A stretch of 7,709 nt of DNA from CAYSIX01 sp964431205 (GTDB lineage Bacteria > Planctomycetota > Phycisphaerae > Phycisphaerales > Phycisphaeraceae): contig CAYSIX010000198.1 in assembly GCA_964431205.1 (NCBI GenBank), positions 1-7,709 on the forward strand, given 5' to 3'. This document shows, one piece after another, positions 1-5,578 of this stretch. The stretch's first letter is position 1. Each line of letters starts with the position of its first letter. Below the pieces are notes generated by a model. That model ran no database searches and was not told where the DNA came from. It worked only from the letters and a program-made list of their open reading frames with translations. A program made the translations under genes and the position numbers.

Positions 1-1
1 C

Positions 2-1006
2 GTCCTCGTCGTGGCCAACAAGGTCGACTCCGACGCCCAGGAGCCCGGCGCCTACGAGGCCACCCGCCTCGGCTTCGGCGAGCCCGTGCTCATCTCCGCC
101 ACCACCGCGCACAACAAGTTCGAGCTCTACGACCGCATCCGCAGCGCCATCGACCTAGACGCCCCTCGCCGCGCCGCCGAGCCCCAGCCCCAGACCGGCG
201 TCGTCCTGGCCATCGTCGGCAAACGCAACGCCGGCAAGAGCACCCTCGTCAACGCCCTGGCCGGCGACGAACGCGTCATCGTCTCCGAGCAGGAGGGCAC
301 GACCCGCGACAGCGTCGACGTCCGCATCGACCTCGACGGCCACGCCTTCACCCTCATCGACACCGCCGGCCTCCGCCGCCGCAAGAGCGTCAGGCACGAC
401 GTCGAGTACTACTCCATGCACCGTGCCCTGCGCAGCGTCCGCCGCGCCGACGTCTGCCTCCTGCTCATCGACGCCACCGTCCGGATCAGCCAGGTCGACC
501 GCCAGCTCGTCAACGAGATCCTCAAGCACGACCGCCCCACCGTCATCGTCATCAACAAATGGGACCTGGTCGGCGAGGACGCGACGCAGGAAGACTTCGT
601 CGCCTACCTCGACAAGGAGCTCAAGGGCCTGAGCTACGCCCCGATCGCGTTCATCAGCGCCGCGCAGGGCGAGGGCCTGCGCGAGCTGCTGGGCATGGCG
701 TTGAACCTGCACGAGCAGGCGAACCACCGCGTGGGCACGGGCGAGCTGAACCAGACGATCGAGGCGATCATGGCCGAGCGCCAGCCCGGCGCGAAGCGCG
801 GCCGCGTGCCGAAGATCTTTTATGCCACGCAGGTCGCGGTGCACCCGCCGACGATCGCGCTGTTCGTGAACCACCCCGAGCTGTTCGAGGACGCGACGTA
901 TCAGCGGTTCCTGATCAATCGGTTGCGTGACGCGCTGCCGTTCGCGGAGGTGCCGATCCGGCTGCTGGTGCGCGGCCGGTCGCGCGAGGAGGCCGCCGCT
1001 CGGTGA
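2..1006 (+). CDS. der: Ribosome-assembly GTPase Der (EngA), 5'-truncated
   Basis: Der is a tandem two-domain GTPase that acts in the cytoplasm in maturation of the 50S ribosomal subunit. The window opens inside the first G domain: its G4 motif NKVD is at 17-28, followed by a G5-like ISA. The second G domain is complete: P-loop GKRNAGKS (218-241), a G2 threonine in EGTTRD, G3 DTAG (359-370), G4 NKWD (554-565) and G5 ISAAQGEG near 652-675. The C-terminal KH-like domain follows (KIFYATQV, then FVNHPELF and FLINRLRDALPF). About 334 codons are present; Der is usually 440-490 residues, so roughly 110-150 residues and the start lie upstream. The second P-loop has Ala where NVGKS is usual. Codon choice changes sharply around 580-650 (see findings). 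The gene converges on the ribulokinase gene. The identity is very secure, because two G domains plus a KH-like domain occur together only in Der. Confidence 0.96.
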   Translation, partial: VLVVANKVDSDAQEPGAYEATRLGFGEPVLISATTAHNKFELYDRIRSAIDLDAPRRAAEPQPQTGVVLAIVGKRNAGKSTLVNALAGDERVIVSEQEGTTRDSVDVRIDLDGHAFTLIDTAGLRRRKSVRHDVEYYSMHRALRSVRRADVCLLLIDATVRISQVDRQLVNEILKHDRPTVIVINKWDLVGEDATQEDFVAYLDKELKGLSYAPIAFISAAQGEGLRELLGMALNLHEQANHRVGTGELNQTIEAIMAERQPGAKRGRVPKIFYATQVAVHPPTIALFVNHPELFEDATYQRFLINRLRDALPFAEVPIRLLVRGRSREEAAAR

Positions 1007-1041
1007 CGGCAGCGCCGTGGCGTCGGGGGGCGAGGAGGGGT

Positions 1042-1067
1042 CGGCCGCGTCGAGGCGATCGCGGCCG
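1042..1067. terminator. GC-rich hairpin between convergent genes
   Basis: A perfect 8-bp inverted repeat, CGGCCGCG (1042-1049) and CGCGGCCG (1060-1067), encloses a 10-nt loop. It lies in the 67-bp gap between the stop codons of der and the convergent ribulokinase gene. Its position and symmetry suit a bidirectional transcription stop. No T-run follows on either strand, so it is not a textbook intrinsic terminator, and an 8-bp GC palindrome is not rare at this base composition. Confidence 0.35.
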
Positions 1068-1073
1068 CCGCGT

Positions 1074-2759
1074 TCACGACGCGCCCGTGAGCGTCTGCTT
1101 TCGGTCGGCGGTGCGGGCGGCCAGGTCACGGTATTCACGGTAGATCGAGTCGTAAACCTTGTGGTGGGCGCGGTGCGGCCGGACGATCGTGGGCCGGCGG
1201 CCGGCGCGTTTGGGGTCGGCGTCGGCCATGGCCCGGATGGCGGCGGCGGGCGAGGTGAACCCGGAGACCTCGCGGCCGGCGGCGAGGACGCCGAGGATCG
1301 CGGCACCGAGCGCCGGGCCCTGTCTCGACGGGTGAATCAGAATGGATCGGCCGAGGATGTCGGCGTAGATCCGGATGAGCAGCGGGTTGTGGTGGGGCAG
1401 GCCGCCGGTGGCGACGAGGCGTTTGACGGGCACCCCGCCGTCTTCGAGCAGCTCGACGATCCAGCGCAGGCCGAACCCCGAGGCTTCGAGCAGTGCGCGG
1501 TAGAGGTGAGCGGCGGTGTGGTGCAGGGCCAGGCCGGTGAACGCGCCGGTGAGCGTGCCGTCCATGAGGGGGGTTCGGCAGCCGTTCATCCAGTCGAGGC
1601 ATCGGGCGCCTTCGGCGCCGGGGGGCAGGTCGGCGGCGGCGCGGTCGAGGGCGGCGAAGTCCCGGTGGCCGGTGAGACTGCGGAACCAGTCGAACGCGTC
1701 GCCGACGGCGGCCTGGCCGGTCTCGTAACCGAAAAAGCCGGGCAGGATCCCGCCGTCGACGACGCCGGCGACGCCGGGGATGGGGCGTTCGTCGGGGTCG
1801 TTGATCATGTGGCAGGAGCTGGTGCCCAGGACCATGACGAGGGTGTTGGGCTGAGCGGCGCCGGAGCCGGGGACGCCGGCGTGGGCGTCGATGACGGCGG
1901 CGCTGACGGGGGTGCCGGCGCGCAGGCCGAGGCGTTGGGCCATGGGGCCGATGAGGGTGCCGGCGCGTTGGCCGGGGGCGACGGGGTGGCCGGGCATCTT
2001 GTCACGGACGACGCCGGCCATGAGCGGGTGGACGGCGGCGAAGAAGTCGGCGGAGGGGTAGCCGTCGCGGGCGTGCCACATGGCCTTGTAGCCGGCGATG
2101 CAGGTCGAGCGTGGCAGGCCGTCGCCGTCGCGTGCGTCGCCGCCGACGAGCTGCCAGACGAGCCAGTCGCCGCCTTCGAGCCAGACGTCGGTGGCCTCGT
2201 AGACGTGCGGGGCGTGCTCGAGGGTTTCGAGGATCTTGGGGAAAAACCATTCGAGGCCGATGGTCCCGCCGTAGCGCGCCAGCCAGGGCTCGCGTCGCCG
2301 GCGTGCGACCTCGTTGATCTTCGCGGTCTGGGCCTTGGCGTGGTGGTGCTTCCAGAGCTTGGGCCAGGCGAACTTTTCGCCGGCGAAGCGGTCGGTCAGG
2401 CACAGCGGCGTGCCGTCGTGCAGGGCGGGGAGCATGGTGCAACTGGTGAAGTCGACGCCGATGCTGATGACGGCGTCGGGCTCGAGGCCGGCGTGGCGTC
2501 GCGCGGCGCGGACAGCGCGGGCGGCGGAGTCGATCCAGTCGCCGGGGTGCTGGAGGGCGAAGTCGGGCGGGAGCTTCTCGGCGGTGGTGGGCAGGCGATC
2601 GACGATCTGGCCGTGGCGGTACCCGGCCGAGGCCGAGCCGATCTCCGTTCCGTCGAGGGACACGAGCAGGGCGCGGACGGACTCGGTGCCGAAGTCCAGG
2701 CCGAGGGCGGCCCGGGAGGGGGCGGAGTCGCGGCGTCGTGAACGACCGATGCTACCCAT
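1074..2759 (-). CDS. araB: Ribulokinase, FGGY carbohydrate kinase family
   Basis: This enzyme likely phosphorylates L-ribulose with ATP to L-ribulose 5-phosphate in cytoplasmic L-arabinose catabolism. The 561 residues match the usual AraB length (about 560). The FGGY fold is visible: N-terminal phosphate-binding LDFGTESVRALLVSLDG (21-37), the ribulokinase-type segment GVDFTSCTMLP (101-111), the catalytic aspartate in VIDAHAGVPG (Asp291), ATP-site LGTSSCHMI (311-319) and the adenosine-binding ATGGLPHHNPLLIRIYADI (450-468). The ATG at 2759 is supported by AGGAG 8 nt upstream. About 17 residues, several of them basic, precede the fold. The upstream membrane-protein gene ends 46 bp away on the same strand, suggesting an operon. 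No araA, araD or regulator is seen. The alternative is another FGGY pentulokinase such as D-ribulokinase, but the GVDFTSC block favours AraB. Confidence 0.9.
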   Translation of the reverse strand: MGSIGRSRRRDSAPSRAALGLDFGTESVRALLVSLDGTEIGSASAGYRHGQIVDRLPTTAEKLPPDFALQHPGDWIDSAARAVRAARRHAGLEPDAVISIGVDFTSCTMLPALHDGTPLCLTDRFAGEKFAWPKLWKHHHAKAQTAKINEVARRRREPWLARYGGTIGLEWFFPKILETLEHAPHVYEATDVWLEGGDWLVWQLVGGDARDGDGLPRSTCIAGYKAMWHARDGYPSADFFAAVHPLMAGVVRDKMPGHPVAPGQRAGTLIGPMAQRLGLRAGTPVSAAVIDAHAGVPGSGAAQPNTLVMVLGTSSCHMINDPDERPIPGVAGVVDGGILPGFFGYETGQAAVGDAFDWFRSLTGHRDFAALDRAAADLPPGAEGARCLDWMNGCRTPLMDGTLTGAFTGLALHHTAAHLYRALLEASGFGLRWIVELLEDGGVPVKRLVATGGLPHHNPLLIRIYADILGRSILIHPSRQGPALGAAILGVLAAGREVSGFTSPAAAIRAMADADPKRAGRRPTIVRPHRAHHKVYDSIYREYRDLAARTADRKQTLTGAS

Positions 2760-2767
2760 GCGAGCGT

Positions 2768-2772
2768 CTCCT
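2768..2772 (-). promoter_or_regulatory. Ribosome binding site of the ribulokinase gene
   Basis: Read on the minus strand this is AGGAG, 8 nt before the ATG at 2759. It fixes the ribulokinase start and shows that the gene has its own initiation signal within the 46-bp gap after the upstream gene. Confidence 0.75.
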
Positions 2773-2805
2773 GAACGCGAGTGAAAACAGAGGTTCGAGC
2801 GGGCG

Positions 2806-3678
2806 TCAGACGGCGTGGACGGCGGCGTCGCGGGCGCGGTCGACGGCCTGACCGATGCCGATGCCCATGCACGCGCCGGCGACGCCGGCCGAGGCGTAGT
2901 GGATCGGCAGCGCCAGCGCCAGGCCGGGCAGCTCGCCGACGTGCCAGGCGCGCAGGACCTCGTCGCCGTGGGTGTAGGAGACGAGGACGTAGAGGTAGGC
3001 GCCGGCGGCGACGATCAGCGGCGCGGCGACCATGGCCGTGGGGTTTCGCTGCGGCAGAATCAGTTGCGTGACCAGGGCGGCGACGGCGAAGCCGATGACC
3101 AGGGCGCCGACGACCTGGCCGGTGTCCGAGGACTGCAGAAGGATGTTGCAAAGCAGGGCGCCGGCGGCGGCGGTGATCAGGCCGGCGAGCAGGGCGCGGG
3201 GCCCGGGCCCGCGCAGGCGGGTCTGGTCGCCGTAGTGCTCGTCCGTGGCCAGGCCCGAGAGGAACTGGCGGACGGGGACGCGGCATCGTGAGATCAGGGC
3301 CATCAGCCCGACGAGCACGACGAGCCAGAGCAGCGTCTCGAAGGCCAGGCCCGCGTAGGCGCCGGGCAGCTCGGCGCGCCAGAGAAACCCGTTGATGGGC
3401 CCGCCGGAGGCCGCCGGCACCATCAGCGCCGCCGACGCGACGAACAGCCCCGTCAGCGGGTGGCCCAGGGCCGAACTCAGCGCCGCGCCGATCATCGCCG
3501 GCAGCCCGGCCAGCAGCACCGCCGCCAGCGCGATCGGCCAGCCCGACCGACCGGCGACCAGGCTCAACCCCGTCGAGCCATCGTCCGCACGCAGCGGGCC
3601 CGACGCCGCCAGCCAGCACAGCCCGCCGACCAGCACCGCCGCCGCGATCAGCAGTCGCTGTCGAAAGATCGGAAGCAT
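2806..3678 (-). CDS. Uncharacterised multi-pass membrane protein (about 8 TM)
   Basis: I do not recognise a family for this 290-residue protein. Hydrophobic segments at roughly 9-27, 47-69, 75-91, 107-129, 162-181, 187-208, 215-234 and 251-277 predict about eight inner-membrane helices. The largest soluble loop, about 131-160, contains RCRVPVRQF and ATDEHYGDQTRLRG. Small-residue-rich helices (AGVAGACMGIGIG near 264-276) and the conserved-looking LPQRNPTAM (208-216) are the most distinctive stretches. The ATG at 3678 is forced: an in-frame TAA lies four codons upstream (3688-3690) with no other start between. No clear Shine-Dalgarno precedes it. It sits 46 bp before the ribulokinase gene on the same strand, so a role in sugar uptake or sensing is possible but only by association. 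The reading frame is convincing from its hydrophobic pattern. Alanine codons are mostly GCG at the N-terminus and GCC later. Confidence 0.82.
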   Translation of the reverse strand: MLPIFRQRLLIAAAVLVGGLCWLAASGPLRADDGSTGLSLVAGRSGWPIALAAVLLAGLPAMIGAALSSALGHPLTGLFVASAALMVPAASGGPINGFLWRAELPGAYAGLAFETLLWLVVLVGLMALISRCRVPVRQFLSGLATDEHYGDQTRLRGPGPRALLAGLITAAAGALLCNILLQSSDTGQVVGALVIGFAVAALVTQLILPQRNPTAMVAAPLIVAAGAYLYVLVSYTHGDEVLRAWHVGELPGLALALPIHYASAGVAGACMGIGIGQAVDRARDAAVHAV

Positions 3679-3755
3679 GGCGGTAGCTTAGCATCCGCGC
3701 CCCGACCACGCACGAGCACCGCGCCCACCCGGCAGCCCCTCAGCCGCCGCGCATT

Positions 3756-5396
3756 TCACCCGGTCGGTGATCGACCGGAGCCGGACCGGCGGCGGCCCAG
3801 CAGCGGCACGCCGACCAGGAGCATGCTGAGCGCCGCGGGCGTGGGCACGGCGGCGGCGCCGTCGTCGGCGGTCGTGCCGAAGTTCACCTGCCACAGACCG
3901 AGGTCGAACGCGTCCACGTCGCCGTCGAAGTCCGCGTCCCCGTCCGAGGCCATGGCGGCCTCGGCGGTGCCGAACCCGGTCTGCCAGATGCCCAGGTCGA
4001 ACGCGTCGTCGTCGCCGTCGCCGTCGAAGTCGCCGGGGACGCCGGCCAGGACGGTGAGGCTGTAGATCGTGTCGCCGAAGGCGCCGAAGCCGGTGGCGTC
4101 ACGGCCGATGAAGTAGATCGTCACCTCGCCGGCGGCGTTGCGGTTGCTCATGGCGAGGCTGCGCTGGACCTTCTGGACCGAGTCGTCGGAGTCGGCGATG
4201 GGCGAGTCGATGCCGACGATGAGTCGGCCGTTGAGCAGCACGGCGTTGCCGTCGGCGCCGGCGTCGTCGCTGAAGAGGACGGCGACGTCGCCGGCGTCGT
4301 TGACGGCGGCGGCGGTGGCGCTGCCGGCGAGCGTGTGCTCGGCACCGTCGACCGTCGGGACGGTGTCGCCCTCGGCCAAGGCGACACGGCCGTCGATCAG
4401 CACGACGTCGGTGCTGTCGCCGCTGACGGCGGGATCGCCGACAAAACCCGTGGCGGCCCAGCGGCCGGCCTCGTTGACGACCGGGTCGGCGAACGACTCC
4501 CAGGCGATCGTCGCGCCGTCGCCGCCGTCGGCGACCGGAAGCAGCGTGCCGACGGTCAGGGGCTCGCCCTCGCGGTCGAGCAGCGCCGCGCCGCTGCGCA
4601 CGAGGGTGTCGCCGGCATCGGTGGTGACGCGTGCGACGTAGTGCGTGGCGTTCGACGAGATCGCCGGGCCGCTGATGCCGAACAGGGAGTCGCCCGTGAC
4701 GGTGCGGCTGACGTTGGCCAGCGTGTCGCCGGTGCGCAGCAGGACGGTGTCGGGCCCGGCGAAGAGGCCGACGCCCCCGCCGGCGCCGCTGTAGGTGGCG
4801 GTGAAGAAGGCGGTGCCGGCCCGGTCGAGCCCGACGTACCGCAGGGCGGTGAAGCTGCCGCCGTCGAAACCCGTCGAAGGGGGGACGGCGTCGCCCTCGA
4901 GGGCGATCAGCTCATCGTCGACCCAGACGCTGTCGAGGTCGGTGCCGCTGCCGCCGGCGGTGATGTCGACGTCGGCGTCGTAGCCGAGCTGGCCGGCGTC
5001 GTTGAACGAGGGGTCGGGGTTGAACCCGATGCGTTGGAAGGTCAGGCCGCGCTGGGTGACGCTGTCACCGACCTCCTCGATGAGGAACTGGCCGGTGTCG
5101 GGGGCGTTGGGGCTGCCGAAGAGGGCGGCGAAGCCGGTGTTGTTGAAGGTGACGATGCTGCGGATGCGGGTGGCGAAGCCGCCGCGGGGGTTGGCGGTGA
5201 CGCCGTTGACCGCGTCGACCAACTCGAGCTCGGGCCCGAAGCCCTGGTCGATCAGGCCGTACTCGTCGCCCTCGCCGATGACGCGGGTGACCACGGGCCG
5301 GGGGCCCGTCAGGGCGTGTGCGACCGGCGGCATGGCCAGGGGCGCGGCCATCAGGGACGCGGAGACGGCAAGAAATCGGCGTGAACGGGCTATCAT
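3756..5396 (-). CDS. Exported PEP-CTERM/dockerin-like repeat protein
   Basis: A predicted 546-residue secreted or surface protein of unknown function. It begins with a signal peptide (basic MIARSRRF, hydrophobic core, probable cleavage after AHA at 28). The body repeats two short motifs: an N-x-A-G-like block followed by hydrophobics (FNNTGFAALF 84-93, FNDAGQLGY 131-139, VNEAGRWAATG 307-317, VNDAGDVAVLF 365-375, RNAAGEVTIYF 419-429) and a GD turn (LIALEGDAVP 163-172, VLLRTGDTLA 218-227, VALAEGDTVP 338-347). Two dockerin-like calcium loops follow (Asp456-Asp467 and Asp487-Asp498). The C-terminus is VPTPAAL (517-523), a hydrophobic stretch and RRR (535-537), resembling a PEP-CTERM exosortase sorting signal with Thr in place of Glu and a nine-residue tail. 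The frame stays open to a TTG at 5426, but the ATG at 5396 follows a strong AGGGAGGA and starts the signal peptide, so I chose it. Planctomycetes often carry such proteins. Confidence 0.87.
   Translation of the reverse strand: MIARSRRFLAVSASLMAAPLAMPPVAHALTGPRPVVTRVIGEGDEYGLIDQGFGPELELVDAVNGVTANPRGGFATRIRSIVTFNNTGFAALFGSPNAPDTGQFLIEEVGDSVTQRGLTFQRIGFNPDPSFNDAGQLGYDADVDITAGGSGTDLDSVWVDDELIALEGDAVPPSTGFDGGSFTALRYVGLDRAGTAFFTATYSGAGGGVGLFAGPDTVLLRTGDTLANVSRTVTGDSLFGISGPAISSNATHYVARVTTDAGDTLVRSGAALLDREGEPLTVGTLLPVADGGDGATIAWESFADPVVNEAGRWAATGFVGDPAVSGDSTDVVLIDGRVALAEGDTVPTVDGAEHTLAGSATAAAVNDAGDVAVLFSDDAGADGNAVLLNGRLIVGIDSPIADSDDSVQKVQRSLAMSNRNAAGEVTIYFIGRDATGFGAFGDTIYSLTVLAGVPGDFDGDGDDDAFDLGIWQTGFGTAEAAMASDGDADFDGDVDAFDLGLWQVNFGTTADDGAAAVPTPAALSMLLVGVPLLGRRRSGSGRSPTG
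3760..3778 (-). terminator. Hairpin spanning the last codons of the dockerin-like gene
   Basis: A perfect 7-bp inverted repeat, CCGGTCG and CGACCGG, with a 5-nt loop ends one base before the TGA stop on the minus strand. It could slow polymerase, mark a transcript 3' end or protect it from exonucleases, which would separate this gene from the membrane-protein gene 77 bp downstream. There is no T-run, so intrinsic termination is uncertain. Confidence 0.4.
3876..3944 (-). repeat. Dockerin-like Asp-rich repeat 2
   Basis: It encodes residues 485-507 of the exported protein, with a 12-residue loop having Asp at positions 1, 3, 5, 7, 9 and 12 followed by LGLWQVNFG. At DNA level it shares the 13-mer GGTCGAACGCGTC (3902-3914) with the neighbouring unit (3995-4007), which indicates duplication of a short module. 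Dockerin loops of this type normally bind calcium. Confidence 0.75.
3969..4034 (-). repeat. Dockerin-like Asp-rich repeat 1
   Basis: It encodes residues 455-476, GDFDGDGDDDAFD followed by LGIWQTGFG. It aligns with the dockerin consensus GDxNxDGxVNxxD, with acidic residues at loop positions 1, 3, 5 and 12. The pair of units with an intervening Ala-rich linker is the usual planctomycete arrangement just ahead of a C-terminal sorting signal. Confidence 0.78.
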
Positions 5397-5400
5397 GCTT

Positions 5401-5405
5401 CCTCC
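5401..5405 (-). promoter_or_regulatory. Strong ribosome binding site that decides the 5396 start
   Basis: Read on the minus strand this is GGAGG within AGGGAGGAA, 4-5 nt before the ATG at 5396. It is the best Shine-Dalgarno in the window and argues against initiation at the upstream TTG (5426). Confidence 0.75.
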
Positions 5406-5452
5406 CTGGGCGGCCCGTGGGGGCAAACCCTGAACAAACTCCGGCGGACGGC

Positions 5453-5481
5453 TCGAAAGTTATAGAATCATGGATTATACT
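5453..5481 (+). promoter_or_regulatory. Sigma70-like promoter for the prepilin/peroxidase pair
   Basis: The -35 is TCGAAA (5453-5458, 4 of 6 to consensus), then a 17-nt spacer, then -10 TATACT (5476-5481, 5 of 6). The predicted transcription start is near 5488, giving a 5' leader of about 90 nt before the ATG at 5579. The element lies in the only AT-rich island of a very GC-rich window. Its -10 overlaps that of the minus-strand promoter. Confidence 0.55.
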
Positions 5482-5501
5482 ACCGCGGCCTGCTCCGCCA
5501 A
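5474..5501 (-). promoter_or_regulatory. Sigma70-like promoter for the dockerin-like gene
   Basis: Read on the minus strand, -35 TTGGCG (5501-5496, 4 of 6) is followed by a 16-nt spacer and a perfect -10 TATAAT (5479-5474). The predicted start is near 5467, leaving a leader of about 70 nt before the ATG at 5396. It faces away from the + strand promoter and shares four base pairs of -10 sequence (5476-5479) with it. Confidence 0.6.
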
Positions 5502-5578
5502 GGACCGTGTTGAGGATTTCGGCTGCATCCGGTCGTGCGACTTCGCCACCCGCCCCGGACGCGCCCCCCACGCGAACC

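Noticed and set aside
155..1306. A 383-codon minus-strand frame opposite der
   Set aside because: It overlaps the intact GTPase motifs and runs into the ribulokinase 3' end; its product is low-complexity.
927..2741. A 604-codon open frame on the + strand opposite the ribulokinase gene
   Set aside because: Its product is Gly/Ala/Val/Asp-rich with no recognisable domain, while the opposite strand encodes a complete ribulokinase with catalytic motifs. Long antisense frames are expected at this GC content.
2396..3709. A 437-codon minus-strand frame overlapping the membrane protein and ribulokinase in another frame
   Set aside because: Arg/Pro-rich translation typical of an off-frame reading; the in-frame proteins have clear membrane helices and kinase motifs.
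4335..5384. A 349-codon + strand frame opposite the exported repeat protein
   Set aside because: Low-complexity Ala/Gly/Val/Asp composition, no start signal, and the minus strand has signal peptide, repeats and sorting signal. It is a composition shadow.
5397..5426. N-terminal extension of the exported protein from a TTG start
   Set aside because: It would put ten residues (MPPRAAQGGS) before the signal peptide and place the strong Shine-Dalgarno inside the coding region.
5318..5578. Upstream extension of the prepilin-like protein
   Set aside because: It would cross the divergent promoter island and the neighbour's start, and give an implausibly long pilin leader of about 100 residues.
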